Shown: positions 16,195-25,541 of the stretch, in pieces
How positions within the stretch are numbered: the stretch's first letter is position 1
Layout: every line of letters starts with the position of its first letter
NCBI GenBank assembly: GCA_017503325.1
Contig: JAFVTI010000042.1
Coordinates: 52,595-116,594, forward strand
Reading direction: 5' to 3'
Length of the DNA: 64,000 bases
Source: Clostridia bacterium
GTDB taxonomy: Bacteria > Bacillota > Clostridia > Oscillospirales > CAG-272
Notes under the pieces: generated by a model
The model's database searches: none
What the model was told of the DNA's origin: nothing
Seen by the model: the letters and a program-made list of their open reading frames with translations, nothing else
Made by a program: the position numbers and the translations under genes

Positions 16195-17631
16195 TTAATC
16201 GTCATTCTCGAACTTCTTGATCAGCTTAGACAAAGCCTTCTTTGCGGTATTTTCCTTCTTGCTGTAGTTGGAGGCAAAGTTGGTCTTGTTGTCGTTGACG
16301 CTGGTCTTGAACAAGGGCTCAAGGCCGATGTTCGCGTAGTACATGCAAAGGTCGTAGGTACGGGTCTTGAAAATGATATCCAGCATGCCCTGGGATTCCT
16401 CGTCACGTACCGACTTACGCTGCAGCACGGTATCGTAGTACGCGGGAGTCACTCTCTGCTGAGAGATAATGGCAAGTGCCTCCAGCGTCGGCCCCAGACG
16501 CTCAAGATTTTGAGCAGCCTTGGAGATCGAGGAGGTGGAGCAGATGCCGTTGGTCCAGGTGATGTAATCCTCCTGATCGGCATTATACTTCGGGATGGGC
16601 AGTACGCCAAAGTCGCCCTCCATCTCCTTACCGAGCGCTACGATATACATAACGACCTCGCTGTAAAACAGGCCTCTGTTGGTAATGAATACGTCCTTAC
16701 CCAGATTTTCCTTTCCGGGAGGAGACATGTAGGTTGCATTGTTGGTGTAGTAAATCGCCAGCACCTTGTCAAGCAGATCGGATGCCTTCTGCATTCCGCT
16801 TGCATCCAGAGCAAGATAAGGATCCGAGCCCTCTTCACATACGATGTAGCGCAGATCCGCGCCAAAGAAGAAGGTGGAGCCGGTCTCCCAGGTGGATACA
16901 AAGCCATAGGTATCCGCCTCGGTCATCTTACCGTCACCGCTGGAGTCAAAGGAAACGTCCTTGATCAATCCCTGGAAATTATCCAGCGTCCATTCATTGT
17001 TATACACCATTTCATAAGGATCAATATTCTCGTCCTTGGCCATCTGCTTATTGAACAGCATGACGTAGGTGGTGCCCTCGTCGGAATAGTTGATCGAGCC
17101 GTTCATGAAATAGATCCTGTCAGAGATCATAAAGTTTGCCGTGCCTTGGTCCCACCAGGATGCGGACAGGTCCATGCCGTCCAGCGCAGTAAAGCTGACA
17201 AGGCTGCCCTCGGAGGCAAGATTTGCGGTATTTGCCATATGGTTCTGCAGCAGATCATACTCACCCGCACCGGTCTGTACGTCCTTTTTGATCTCACCGT
17301 TCATCTCGGCTGTATTGATGGGAATGATATTGAGCTTGAGCTTGCAGTATTCCTCAAATGCCAGATTTCTCTGATAAACGGCATCCTCAAGCACCTCGGT
17401 ACGGTTCTCGGTATACCACTCGTCATAGTGAAAATCCTCTCTTGCCAGGACAACGAAATCCTCCTGTCCCCAGTCAACGCTGATCTGGGAGAGCGCAAGC
17501 GCTGCTTCGTCGGTTTCCTGTTCAAGTGTCTGGAGCGTGTCGTCTTCTTCATCCGTGTTGGCATCCACGCAGCTGACCAGAACGCTCAGCAGCATCAGTG
17601 CCGTCAGGAACAAGCACAAATACTTTTTCAT
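16195..17631 (-). CDS. extracellular solute-binding lipoprotein (ABC family 1 type)
   Basis: 478 residues. The ATG at 17631 is seven bases after AGGAG; an in-frame TTG at 17637 lies too close to that site. A signal peptide ends in the lipobox LSVLVSC (Cys near 21), followed by an acidic linker. The mature part has the two-lobe binding-protein look, with GEYDLLQNHMANTANLASEGSLVSF near 125 and DTYGFVSTW near 235. No permease or ATPase gene is near, so the protein must use components encoded elsewhere. It is the first gene of the minus-strand GRE unit, behind a consensus promoter that carries an operator-like sequence also found at 60042. The ligand is probably a carbohydrate, by family. Confidence 0.85.
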   Translation of the reverse strand: MKKYLCLFLTALMLLSVLVSCVDANTDEEDDTLQTLEQETDEAALALSQISVDWGQEDFVVLAREDFHYDEWYTENRTEVLEDAVYQRNLAFEEYCKLKLNIIPINTAEMNGEIKKDVQTGAGEYDLLQNHMANTANLASEGSLVSFTALDGMDLSASWWDQGTANFMISDRIYFMNGSINYSDEGTTYVMLFNKQMAKDENIDPYEMVYNNEWTLDNFQGLIKDVSFDSSGDGKMTEADTYGFVSTWETGSTFFFGADLRYIVCEEGSDPYLALDASGMQKASDLLDKVLAIYYTNNATYMSPPGKENLGKDVFITNRGLFYSEVVMYIVALGKEMEGDFGVLPIPKYNADQEDYITWTNGICSTSSISKAAQNLERLGPTLEALAIISQQRVTPAYYDTVLQRKSVRDEESQGMLDIIFKTRTYDLCMYYANIGLEPLFKTSVNDNKTNFASNYSKKENTAKKALSKLIKKFENDD

Positions 17632-17673
17632 AATCAATCTCCTGATAAATTATAGGCATACACCTTGATATAT

Positions 17674-17702
17674 ATTATACAATACCGTTTGCGTTTTGTC
17701 AA
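17674..17702 (-). promoter_or_regulatory. promoter of solute-binding protein / GRE unit with operator-like element
   Basis: Minus strand TTGACA (17697-17702), 17 bp, TATAAT (17674-17679). The spacer contains CGCAAACGGT (17684-17693 read on the minus strand), the same ten bases as at 60041-60050 in the GH78 promoter. A LacI-family repressor binding here would block polymerase. Confidence 0.75.
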
Positions 17703-17720
17703 TCTGCTTTTTGTCATTTT

Positions 17721-18494
17721 TTACATATTCGGTCTGTGCAATCTCACGCGGTCGATGACCTGCAACCCGTGCTGTCTGACCCACGCCTCTGCTGACTCGA
17801 TGGTGGCCGGATCGGCTACCGCCCAGGGGTCGTGCGCGTCACAACCAAAGATGACCTTGTTGCCCACGCGGCCTGCGATCTCCCAGAAATCGTGACAGGG
17901 ATAGACGCGTCGATCGTGCAGACCAAGGAAGTTGAGCTCCAGCGGAATATCCAGCGCAAGCGCCTCGCGGCAAATATACTCCATCGCATCCAGATAGTCC
18001 TGCCCTCGCTCGGTGTTACTGGGCAGATCGGGGTGCGCAAAATAGGTAAAGTCGCCCGTCTTCAAGCCCTCGATGACCTGGCGTGCATACCTCCAAGGCA
18101 CGTCCGCACCCACCTTGCCGCCGCAATAGATGGGCTCGTCGATCTCGTTTGCGATAAAATGCTGCCCCATGATCAGATATTCGTAAGGGTACGGCTTCAG
18201 ATACTCCAAGAGCAGCGCGTGGAATTTGGGATAATACTCGGCCTCAAAGCCAAGGTGGATCTCGATCTGGTCGGCATACTCTTTTTTGAGATTTTCTACC
18301 GTAACGACGTAATCCTCCAGCAATGCGCGGGGAACGCGGAAGCCGGATTCATGGCCGTTCGGGAACGGGTACGGCACGTGGTCCGAAAAGCCCAGCACCC
18401 TGACGCCGCGCTCAATGGCGGTCTCAATATATTCGCGCTCGCTGCCGCGGGCGTGGTTGCATCTTGTGGTGTGCGTGTGATAATTTGCGTACAT
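17721..18494 (-). CDS. PHP-domain phosphatase, histidinol-phosphatase-like
   Basis: 257 residues; ATG at 18494 behind GGAG (an ATG four codons upstream has no ribosome site). The PHP metal site is clear: NYHTHT at the start, GFSDHVPYP near 37, EAEYY near 81, MGQHF near 110, FAHPD near 153 and FGCDAHDP near 219. This arrangement is that of HisK-type histidinol phosphatases, which hydrolyse histidinol phosphate in histidine synthesis. No other his genes are nearby, and related PHP proteins act on other phosphates, so the substrate is tentative. Confidence 0.8.
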   Translation of the reverse strand: MYANYHTHTTRCNHARGSEREYIETAIERGVRVLGFSDHVPYPFPNGHESGFRVPRALLEDYVVTVENLKKEYADQIEIHLGFEAEYYPKFHALLLEYLKPYPYEYLIMGQHFIANEIDEPIYCGGKVGADVPWRYARQVIEGLKTGDFTYFAHPDLPSNTERGQDYLDAMEYICREALALDIPLELNFLGLHDRRVYPCHDFWEIAGRVGNKVIFGCDAHDPWAVADPATIESAEAWVRQHGLQVIDRVRLHRPNM

Positions 18495-18535
18495 AATAGT
18501 CTCCATGCTTTCTTTTGGGGTTTGATACTGCTCTC

Positions 18536-18564
18536 ATTATACCAAATCACGCGCATTTTTGCAA
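18536..18564 (-). promoter_or_regulatory. promoter of the PHP phosphatase gene
   Basis: Minus strand TTGCAA (18559-18564), 17 bp, TATAAT (18536-18541). It is back-to-back with the plus-strand promoter at 18571-18599, with only six bases between the two -35 boxes. Confidence 0.65.
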
Positions 18565-18570
18565 TAGCGA

Positions 18571-18599
18571 TTGACATTTTTCGCGCAATGTGATAGAAT
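18571..18599 (+). promoter_or_regulatory. sigma-A promoter of small membrane protein gene
   Basis: TTGACA (18571-18576), 17 bp, TAGAAT (18594-18599), 29 bp ahead of the ATG at 18629. Confidence 0.75.
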
Positions 18600-18628
18600 A
18601 ATACTATCACTTACGAGGAGATCACACT

Positions 18629-19000
18629 ATGGCAACCAAAAAGAAATCCGGATCAAAAAATCTCACGCGTATTCTCATCAGCATTATTTTTCTGGCATTG
18701 GGCACTTCCTCGGTCATCTCAACCTTCCAAGATCTGGTCACCTCCAGCCTGCAGGACCTGCTCACGCTCAATCTTGATCTCAGCATCGCCACCATTCTCG
18801 GCGTTCTGATGTTCGTCACGGGCATTATCAGCTTTTGCGGAAAAATGGTTGCATGCCGTGTGCTCGGCGTCATTATCTGCATTCTTTCGGTCGTATTGTT
18901 CGTGCTCAGCCTGCCCTCCTGCACGCTCAGCACTCTGCAAGGGCCTGCTTTGTATCTGACGCAGGCGCTGCTTGCATGGCTGTTCTTTGATTTGTCATAA
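18629..19000 (+). CDS. small hypothetical membrane protein
   Basis: 123 residues; ATG at 18629 behind CGAGGAG. A basic start (ATKKKSGSKNLTR) is followed by about four hydrophobic segments, roughly 13-31, 50-70, 73-95 and 100-120. No catalytic or binding motif is recognised. The gene has its own promoter and terminator, so it is expressed as a single unit. I do not recognise the family. Confidence 0.7.
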   Translation: MATKKKSGSKNLTRILISIIFLALGTSSVISTFQDLVTSSLQDLLTLNLDLSIATILGVLMFVTGIISFCGKMVACRVLGVIICILSVVLFVLSLPSCTLSTLQGPALYLTQALLAWLFFDLS

Positions 19001-19010
19001 CAAAAATCAC

Positions 19011-19051
19011 TGCCCAACTCCCCAAAAAAGAGAGTTGGGCAATGCTGTTTT
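19011..19051 (+). terminator. rho-independent terminator
   Basis: TGCCCAACTC (19011-19020) pairs with GAGTTGGGCA (19032-19041), followed by ATGCTGTTTTG. It closes the small membrane protein gene. Confidence 0.75.
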
Positions 19052-19084
19052 GATCATACTGTTTCCCAAGAAAGGAGCTTCATG

Positions 19085-20095
19085 ATGAATTCTCTGCCTT
19101 TGAACCATCACATCGCACTTTCCGCCACGCTGACTCCCGCACTTCGTTGGGATGGCATCACGCCCATCGAGCAGCACCGAAAGGCCTGCACCAATCGGCT
19201 GACCCGGCTGCTGGGGCTTGATACCTTTACCCTTTGCGAGCCGCTCTTTGAGATCACCGCCGAGGACGAGCTCAAGGGGCACAGACACATCCACTTCACG
19301 CTTCAGACCGAAGAGGGTTACTTTACCCATTGCGACCTGCTGCTTCCCAAGAATCAGACGGGCAAGCTGCCGCTTTGCGCCACCCTGCAGGGGCATTCCA
19401 AGGGCGCGCATATCTCCTTGGGCACGCCAAAGTACCCCGGTGACGAGCAGCTGATCGCCGGTGGTGACCGCGATTTCTGCATTCGCGCCGTAGCCGAGGG
19501 CTATGCCGCCCTGGCGATCGAGCAAAGAGGCTTTGGTCAGTGCGGCGGCACGGTACACGGTCCTGCCTGCGAGCGTCCTGCCATGACTGCCCTTTTGCTT
19601 GGCCGCACCCTGATCGGCGAGCGCGTCTGGGACGTCATGCGCGTGCTGGATGCGATCGAGGCGCATTTTTCCGATCTGATCACGCTGAAGGGCTCGGTGC
19701 TCATGGGCAACTCGGGCGGCGGCACCGCCACCTATTATACTGCATGTCTGGAGCATCGATTTGACGGCTTTATGCCCTCCTGCGCGGTCTGCACTTACCA
19801 TAATTCCATCGTGGAAATCCACCATTGCACCTGCAACTACGTGCCCGGCATCGCCCGCTATTTTGACATGGGCGACCTGGCTGTCATGATCGCACCAAAA
19901 AAGCTGGTTGTCGTCTGCGGCAAGGACGATGAAATCTTCCCCCTGCCCGCTGTCAAACAGACCTTTGACATCATCAAAGGGCTGTACGAGGCCTCCGGCT
20001 CGCCCGACAACTGCGCCCTGGTTATCGGTCACGAGGGCCACCGATTCTATGCCGATGCCGCATGGCCGGTCATGAAGGGGCTGCTCTCCAATTGA
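19085..20095 (+). CDS. alpha/beta hydrolase, acetyl-xylan-esterase-like
   Basis: 336 residues. Two adjacent ATGs (19082, 19085) follow AGGAG; 19085 gives the usual seven-base spacing. The fold shows a nucleophile elbow GNSGGG with Ser210, the acid in CGKDDEIFP and the His in VIGHEGHRFY, in the order Ser-Asp-His. The block LLLGRTLIGERVWDVMRVLD before the elbow is typical of the large-carbohydrate-esterase-like hydrolases annotated as acetyl xylan esterase or abhydrolase_7. No signal peptide is present, so it would deacylate imported material. Substrate is uncertain. Confidence 0.82.
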   Translation: MNSLPLNHHIALSATLTPALRWDGITPIEQHRKACTNRLTRLLGLDTFTLCEPLFEITAEDELKGHRHIHFTLQTEEGYFTHCDLLLPKNQTGKLPLCATLQGHSKGAHISLGTPKYPGDEQLIAGGDRDFCIRAVAEGYAALAIEQRGFGQCGGTVHGPACERPAMTALLLGRTLIGERVWDVMRVLDAIEAHFSDLITLKGSVLMGNSGGGTATYYTACLEHRFDGFMPSCAVCTYHNSIVEIHHCTCNYVPGIARYFDMGDLAVMIAPKKLVVVCGKDDEIFPLPAVKQTFDIIKGLYEASGSPDNCALVIGHEGHRFYADAAWPVMKGLLSN

Positions 20096-20122
20096 CGGAT
20101 TGCGTCTTATCGGTCTACGCAA

Positions 20123-20153
20123 AAAACGAGCCCCATTAGGCTCGTTTTTTTCT
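20123..20153 (+). terminator. rho-independent terminator
   Basis: AAAACGAGCC (20123-20132) pairs with GGCTCGTTTT (20139-20148), followed by more T. It closes the esterase gene. Confidence 0.85.
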
Positions 20154-20172
20154 TGATTTTTTCATTTGCCTA

Positions 20173-20201
20173 TTTACAAACGAAAAAATGTATGATATAA
20201 T
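20173..20201 (+). promoter_or_regulatory. promoter of tRNA-Ala
   Basis: TTTACA (20173-20178), 17 bp, TATAAT (20196-20201); the tRNA begins 12 bases downstream. Confidence 0.75.
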
Positions 20202-20212
20202 GAGCAAAACAA

Positions 20213-20288
20213 GGGGCATTAGCGCAGTTGGGAGCGCACAACACTGGCAGTGTTGGGGTCAGGGGTTCAAGTCCCCTATGCTCCACCA
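20213..20288 (+). tRNA. tRNA-Ala (GGC)
   Basis: 76 nt with encoded CCA. The acceptor GGGGCAT pairs with ATGCTCC (one G-T), the anticodon stem CAACA/TGTTG encloses loop CTGGCAG with anticodon GGC, and the T-arm is AGGGG-TTCAAGT-CCCCT. It has its own promoter and terminator. Confidence 0.96.
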
Positions 20289-20296
20289 TCCAAGCA

Positions 20297-20330
20297 CGCG
20301 CTTTTGTCTACAGGCAAAAGCGCGCTTTTT
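20297..20330 (+). terminator. terminator after tRNA-Ala
   Basis: GCGCTTTTG (20298-20306) pairs with CAAAAGCGC (20314-20322), then GCTTTTT. Confidence 0.8.
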
Positions 20331-20402
20331 GAATGACACAAGTTTTTCTGCTTGCAAAGCATTCATGCAATCAAAAATCCCCAAAGAAACGAGGAACACA
20401 CC

Positions 20403-20903
20403 ATGCACGACAAATTAACCAAAATTGATATACAGCAAATGGAGCAGGAGCTGGAGGAGCGTCGCCGCCGCATCCCCGCGCTGCGCGAGGAGGTCAAGCG
20501 TACCCGCGAGTACGGCGACCTTTCCGAAAACGACGAATACCGCTGCGCAAAGCGCGAATACAACGCCAACAAGAGCCGTATCCGCTATCTCGAGAACATG
20601 ATCGACACCGCCATCATCGTCGAAACCGACTCCCGCGAGGGCGTGGTCGGACTTTTTGACCGCGTCAAGATCTACTACCCCGAGGACGACGAATACCGCG
20701 AGATCCGTCTGGTCACCACGCTGCGCAACGACGTTTTCAAGGACTGCATCTCGCAGGACTCCCCCTTCGGCAAGGCGCTGATGGGCAAAAAGGTGGGTCA
20801 GACCGTGACTGTGCGCGTCAACGATGCGGTCAGCTATCCCGTCAAGATCCTGGAGATCATTAAGGGCGAGGACGACCCTGACCTGCCCATTTCCACCTAC
20901 TGA
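20403..20903 (+). CDS. greA: GreA/GreB-family transcription elongation factor
   Basis: 166 residues; ATG at 20403 behind CGAGGA. An upstream in-frame ATG at 20352 has no ribosome site. The N-terminal coiled coil (about 5-75) carries TREYGDLSENDEYRCAKRE, whose acidic tip residues enter the RNA polymerase secondary channel and stimulate cleavage of backtracked RNA. The C-terminal FKBP-like domain has SPFGKALMGKKVGQTVTV. Compared with standard GreA (about 158) the N-terminus is Arg-rich (EERRRRIPALREEVKR). A true GreA is likely; other Gre-like paralogues cannot be excluded. Confidence 0.88.
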   Translation: MHDKLTKIDIQQMEQELEERRRRIPALREEVKRTREYGDLSENDEYRCAKREYNANKSRIRYLENMIDTAIIVETDSREGVVGLFDRVKIYYPEDDEYREIRLVTTLRNDVFKDCISQDSPFGKALMGKKVGQTVTVRVNDAVSYPVKILEIIKGEDDPDLPISTY

Positions 20904-20939
20904 TCAACGTAAAACCAAAATTTTGGGAGGAGGTAACGT

Positions 20940-21749
20940 ATGCAGCCCTTGCTTTATGAAATCGAGCATGGAATCGGTACGGGGCACTTTATGCTCTATG
21001 AGCGTGACAGCCACGTCTTTCCCATGCACATGCACCGCTGCTATGAATTCGTTCTGATGCTTTCGGGACAGATGCACATGCAAATCGAAAAGCAGGATTA
21101 TTTGCTTTGCGAGGGTGACCTTGTGCTGATCAAGCCCAACAGACTGCACAGCTACGACTCCCCCGAGGGGATCAGCGGCAAATGCCTGATCTGCGTGTTT
21201 TCGCAGGATCTGATCGCCGCCGTTTCGGACTCGCTGACCAAGTACCGCCTTCCCTCCCCGCTGATCAAAAACGTGCCCGCATTTTACCGCGAAATGTTCA
21301 TGGGCATGAACGAGGACAAGGATATTGCCACGGTCAAGGGCTTTCTTTACACGATCTGCGGCCTGTTTTATCAATCGCTTGATACAGGCGCCGAGGACGA
21401 CGTTTCCAAGGACACCCTGCTTTTGCGCGACATTTTCATCTATCTGGAAAACCATATGTCAGAGCCCTGCACGCTCAAGGGTACGGCCGAGGCACTGGGA
21501 TATCACCCTGCTTACATTTCGAGATATTTCACCAAGATCGTGGGCCTTCCTTTTTACACCTACGTGCAGTCGGTCAAAATGGATCGCGCCTGCTATCTGC
21601 TGCTCAACACCAAGGACAGCATTCTGTCCATTGCCATTCAATGCGGATTTACCACGCTGAGCAGCTTTAACCGCACCTTCCGCCTGATGCTTGGCATGAC
21701 CCCCAGGGAATACAGACAGCGCGCGGGCACTTTGGGCTGCGACGAATAA
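20940..21749 (+). CDS. AraC-family regulator, likely activator of the fucose operon
   Basis: 269 residues; ATG at 20940 behind GGGAGGAGGT. Residues 1-130 form a cupin-like sensor domain (HVFPMHMHRCYEFVLMLSG...DLVLIKPNRLHSYDS), and the C-terminal 100 residues are a double helix-turn-helix domain (LKGTAEALGYHPAYISRYFTKIVGLPF...SIAIQCGFTTLSSFNRTFRLMLGMTPREYR). Such proteins respond to a sugar and activate adjacent genes. It lies directly upstream of fucI, whose promoter has a perfect -10 but no recognisable -35 box, as expected for an activated promoter. The inducer, perhaps fucose or fuculose, is inferred. Confidence 0.88.
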   Translation: MQPLLYEIEHGIGTGHFMLYERDSHVFPMHMHRCYEFVLMLSGQMHMQIEKQDYLLCEGDLVLIKPNRLHSYDSPEGISGKCLICVFSQDLIAAVSDSLTKYRLPSPLIKNVPAFYREMFMGMNEDKDIATVKGFLYTICGLFYQSLDTGAEDDVSKDTLLLRDIFIYLENHMSEPCTLKGTAEALGYHPAYISRYFTKIVGLPFYTYVQSVKMDRACYLLLNTKDSILSIAIQCGFTTLSSFNRTFRLMLGMTPREYRQRAGTLGCDE

Positions 21750-21830
21750 ATGCATCGGATACTTTGCAAACAAAAGCCGAACCTTGATTGGTTTGGATAG
21801 TTTTTTGCACGGTATCCGATGCTATTTTTT
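21750..21830 (+). terminator. long-stem hairpin and T-tract after AraC gene
   Basis: GCATCGGATAC (21750-21760) is the exact inverse of GTATCCGATGC (21810-21820), separated by 49 bases, and TATTTTTT follows. It may end the araC transcript; the wide loop also allows a role as a paired regulator site. Confidence 0.5.
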
Positions 21831-21905
21831 ATAATTTTTTTGCAGAAAGTAAAGATTTGCTCATTTTTTGTCATGGATGCATTAGAATCCCAAAAATAAT
21901 TTTGC

Positions 21906-21911
21906 TATAAT
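21906..21911 (+). promoter_or_regulatory. -10 box of the fucose operon promoter
   Basis: TATAAT at 21906-21911, 43 bp ahead of the fucI start. The position 17 bp upstream reads TAGAAT, which is not a -35 match, so activation by the upstream AraC protein is likely. Confidence 0.55.
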
Positions 21912-21954
21912 GAAATTGGAAAATAATAATTCATTGATTCAGGAGGAATTCCAT

Positions 21955-23757
21955 ATGGCAAACAACCGTTACGTAGGCAGCTACCCCGTGATCGGCATTC
22001 GTCCCACCATCGACGGCCGCAGAGGCGTGCTCGGCGTGCGCGAATCCTTGGAGGAACAGACCATGAATATGGCCAAAACCGCCGCAAAGCTCTTTGAAGA
22101 AAACCTCAGATACTCGGACGGCACGCCCGTCAAGGTGGTCATCTCCAACACCACCATCGGCCGCGTGGGCGAGGCTGCCGCTTGTGCAGACCAGTTCCGC
22201 CGCGAGGGCGTGGACATCACGCTGACCGTCACCCCCTGCTGGTGCTACGGTGCTGAGACCATGGACATGGATCCCCATACCATCAAGGCGGTCTGGGGCT
22301 TTAACGGCACCGAAAGACCGGGAGCAGTCTACCTTGCATCCGTGCTTGCAACGCACGCGCAGAAGGGCCTGCCCGCATTCGGCATTTACGGACATGACGT
22401 GCAGGACTGCGACGACACCACCGTCCCCGAGGACGTCAAGGAAAAGCTGCTCCGCTTTGGCCGTGCAGCCATTGCCGCAGCCACCATGAGAGGAAAATCC
22501 TATCTGCAGATCGGCTCGATCTGCATGGGTATCGGCGGCTCGATCATCAGCACCGACTTTATTGAGGATTACCTTGGTATGAGAGTGGAATCCGTGGACG
22601 AGGTGGAGATCATCCGCCGCATGACCGAGGAGATCTACGACAAGGCAGAATACCAAAAAGCGCTTGCATGGGTCAAGGAAAACTGCATCGAGGGCTTTGA
22701 CAAAAACCCCGAGGCGCTGCAGAAGACCCGCGCAGAAAAGGATGCTGACTGGGAATTTGTGACCAAGATGATGGTCATCATCAAGGATCTGATGAGCGGC
22801 AACCCCAACCTGCCCGAGAATTGCCGCGAGGAAATGGTTGGTCACAATGCCATTGCTGCAGGATTTCAGGGGCAGAGACAGTGGACAGACTTTTACCCCA
22901 ACTGCGACTTCCCCGAGGCAATGCTCAATACCTCCTTTGACTGGAACGGTGCGCGCGAGCCCTATGTGCTTGCTACCGAAAACGACGTGCTCAACGGCAT
23001 CGGCATGCTGTTTATGAAGCTTTTGACTTGCCGCGCGCAGATGTTTGCGGACGTTCGTACCTACTGGAGCGGCGAATCCGTACAGCGCGTGACCGGCTAC
23101 CAAATGCAAGGCAAGGCCAAGGATGCAAACGGCATTATCCATCTGATCAACTCGGGTGCTTGCTGTCTGGATGCCTCGGGCGCGGTCAAGGACGAGAACG
23201 GCAACGGCGTGATCAAGCCCTGGTACGAGATGACCGAGCAGGACATGAAGGCCGTGATGAACAGCACCACCTGGAACTACGCCGACCTTGGCTACTTCCG
23301 CGGCGGCGGATACTCTTCCCGCTTTGAGACCCGCTGCGAAATGCCTGCGACCATGATCCGCCTCAACCTTGTCAAGGGTCTTGGCCCGGTGCTGCAGATC
23401 GCAGAGGGCTGGACGGTTGAGCTGCCCGAGGACGTTTCGGACGCGCTTTGGAAGAGAACCGATTACACCTGGCCCTGTACCTGGTTCGCACCTCGCTGCG
23501 ACGGCCGCGAGGGCTCTCCCTTCAAGACTGCATACGAGGTCATGAACAACTGGGGCGCAAATCACGGCGCGATCAGCTACGGCCACATCGGTGCAGATCT
23601 GATCACGCTTTGCTCCATGCTCCGCATCCCCGTTTGCATGCACAACGTACCCGAGGATAAGATCTTCCGTCCCGCTGCATGGAACGCATTCGGCATGGAC
23701 AAGGAAGGTGCAGACTATCGCGCTTGCGCAAGCTTCGGCCCTCTGTTCAAAAAATAA
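21955..23757 (+). CDS. fucI: L-fucose isomerase
   Basis: 600 residues; ATG at 21955 behind AGGAGG (an in-frame ATG at 21910 lies upstream of it). The opening [27 protein letters not shown] and later blocks such as [31 protein letters not shown] and [19 protein letters not shown] are those of FucI. The enzyme converts L-fucose to L-fuculose (and D-arabinose to D-ribulose) with Mn2+ as a cytoplasmic hexamer. Length equals the E. coli enzyme. It is the first gene of a five-gene operon ending with the fucose mutarotase, which supports the sugar assignment. The kinase and aldolase steps are not encoded here. Confidence 0.95.
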   Translation: MANNRYVGSYPVIGIRPTIDGRRGVLGVRESLEEQTMNMAKTAAKLFEENLRYSDGTPVKVVISNTTIGRVGEAAACADQFRREGVDITLTVTPCWCYGAETMDMDPHTIKAVWGFNGTERPGAVYLASVLATHAQKGLPAFGIYGHDVQDCDDTTVPEDVKEKLLRFGRAAIAAATMRGKSYLQIGSICMGIGGSIISTDFIEDYLGMRVESVDEVEIIRRMTEEIYDKAEYQKALAWVKENCIEGFDKNPEALQKTRAEKDADWEFVTKMMVIIKDLMSGNPNLPENCREEMVGHNAIAAGFQGQRQWTDFYPNCDFPEAMLNTSFDWNGAREPYVLATENDVLNGIGMLFMKLLTCRAQMFADVRTYWSGESVQRVTGYQMQGKAKDANGIIHLINSGACCLDASGAVKDENGNGVIKPWYEMTEQDMKAVMNSTTWNYADLGYFRGGGYSSRFETRCEMPATMIRLNLVKGLGPVLQIAEGWTVELPEDVSDALWKRTDYTWPCTWFAPRCDGREGSPFKTAYEVMNNWGANHGAISYGHIGADLITLCSMLRIPVCMHNVPEDKIFRPAAWNAFGMDKEGADYRACASFGPLFKK

Positions 23758-23774
23758 TTTTTTTGGAGCATTAC

Positions 23775-25520
23775 ATGCCAAAATTGGAACATGCGGCAAC
23801 GGCTGCCGATCTCGGCGCTGTACAAAGGAGATTCAATCACGCAATCTCCTGCGTCAGCGTTGAGAACGGTACTCCTTGCCTGTACATCAATCGCGAAAAG
23901 CAGACTCCCCTGGCATACATCACATACCTGACCGAGCAAAACCGCTACGGCGATTTTGCTCGCGCGGGATATCGCCTGTTCTCGCTTCCCGTCTTTTTCG
24001 GATTCAATCACTTGAATGAAAACTCCGGGCTTGACGTGTTTAGCAAAGGCATCTTTGATCAATCCCGACCGGATTTTTCGGTCTTTGACGCGGATATTGC
24101 ACGCATTCTGGACGCTTGCCCCGACGCGTACATTCTCCCCCGCATCAACGTCTCGCCAAGCCGGGACTGGGAGCTCTCCCATCAAGACGAGCTGTGTGAT
24201 CCCCGCCCCGACGGCACTCCCGGCCGCGTCAGCTTTGCATCCGACGTCTGGGCTGCCGAGGTCAAGCGCGAACTCGGCATCTTTATCTCGCACGTGATCC
24301 AAAGCCGCTACGCGCCGCACATCGCGGGCTATCAGATCGCGGGCGGCAACACCGAGGAATGGTTGCCCTTTGACCCAAAGCACGGCATCAGCGGTCTGCG
24401 CGCAAGAGAAAAATACGAGCAGTATTTAAAGGATCACAACAGATACATCAGCAAAGAATCCTATGCCCGCTTTCATTCCGAGCTGGTAGCCTCCCGCATC
24501 TGCGAATTTGCAGCAGAGGTCAAAAGGCTGACCGACCGCTCGGTGGTAGTCGGCAGCTTTTACGGCTATACCCTGGAATGTCCCGATCCCACCTCTGGTC
24601 ACCACGCGCTGCGCACGCTGCTGGAATGCGAGGACGTAGATTTTCTCTGCTCCCCCATCTCCTACTCCATGGTACGCGCACCGGGACGCGATCACCCTTA
24701 TATGACGCCCTTTGCCTCGATCCGTCAGCACGGCAAGCTGTATTTTTGCGAAAACGATACCCGCACGCACCTCTCTTACCCCGTCAACGATACCCCATGG
24801 TACACCTCCCCCATCTGGTTTGGCCCGGACAAGGCCACCGCTATGGATATCATCAAGCTGCATGCAGCCCGCGCGCTGATCAATCGGCACGCTGCCTGGT
24901 GGTTTGATATGTGGGGCGGTTGGTTTGCGGACGAGGATTATATGAAACTGTTAGAGCAGCTGCGCGAGATTTTTGCCGAAAGCAGGGATATGCCTATCCA
25001 ATCGGCCGCAGAGGTTGCGGTGTTCGTGGATGAGGAAGCGTACGCCTGTATGCAAGACCCGGGAGCGGCGACCTCGGTGTGCTATCTGATCCGTGAAGCA
25101 CTGGGCATGATGGGCACCCCCTACGACCTGTATCTCTGCTCGGATGCGGATGCCGTGCTGAGCAAATACAAGGCGGTCATTTCCCTGAAGCCCGCAGATT
25201 CTCCGCTTGGCAACAGGCTCTCCGCGCTTGCCTATAACATGGGAAAGCCATATCTGGAGATCCGCCCGCAAAACGCCGATATCACCCCTGCCGACCTGCG
25301 CAGCTTTTTGCGCAAGGCGCACGTGTTCCTCTGGAGCACGCAGGATGCGGTGATCTACGGCAACTCCCATTACGTCCTTTTGCACGCCGTCAAGGACGGC
25401 ACCTGTGTGCTCAACGTCCCGGGCAGCATGGATCTGCAGGACGTTTTCACGGGGCAGAAGCACTCCACGCAAATTGATTGCAAAAAGGGCGAGAGCTACC
25501 TGTTCCGCCTGGTCACCTAA
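23775..25520 (+). CDS. GH-A clan glycoside hydrolase-like protein with GH42-type trimerisation domain
   Basis: 581 residues; ATG at 23775 after TTGGAGC. The TIM-barrel part (about 1-395) shows YQIAGGNTEEW near 195, where the Glu after the strand-4 Asn fits a general acid, and LYFCENDTRTHLSY near 325, where the Glu fits the strand-7 nucleophile of clan GH-A. The C-terminal part (about 415-520, AEVAVFVDEEAYACM...YDLYLCSDADAVLSKYKAVISLKP) resembles the beta-galactosidase trimerisation domain of GH42, and a short beta domain ends the chain. There is no signal peptide. It sits between fucI and two other glycan proteins, so it may act on a fucose-containing oligosaccharide. It is too divergent to place in a named GH family from sequence alone. 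Confidence 0.75.
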   Translation: MPKLEHAATAADLGAVQRRFNHAISCVSVENGTPCLYINREKQTPLAYITYLTEQNRYGDFARAGYRLFSLPVFFGFNHLNENSGLDVFSKGIFDQSRPDFSVFDADIARILDACPDAYILPRINVSPSRDWELSHQDELCDPRPDGTPGRVSFASDVWAAEVKRELGIFISHVIQSRYAPHIAGYQIAGGNTEEWLPFDPKHGISGLRAREKYEQYLKDHNRYISKESYARFHSELVASRICEFAAEVKRLTDRSVVVGSFYGYTLECPDPTSGHHALRTLLECEDVDFLCSPISYSMVRAPGRDHPYMTPFASIRQHGKLYFCENDTRTHLSYPVNDTPWYTSPIWFGPDKATAMDIIKLHAARALINRHAAWWFDMWGGWFADEDYMKLLEQLREIFAESRDMPIQSAAEVAVFVDEEAYACMQDPGAATSVCYLIREALGMMGTPYDLYLCSDADAVLSKYKAVISLKPADSPLGNRLSALAYNMGKPYLEIRPQNADITPADLRSFLRKAHVFLWSTQDAVIYGNSHYVLLHAVKDGTCVLNVPGSMDLQDVFTGQKHSTQIDCKKGESYLFRLVT

Positions 25521-25541
25521 CACTATGAAAGCGAGATACTT

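Noticed and set aside
21931..23799. 622-codon open frame opposite fucI
   Set aside because: Antisense shadow; fucI is unmistakable on the plus strand.
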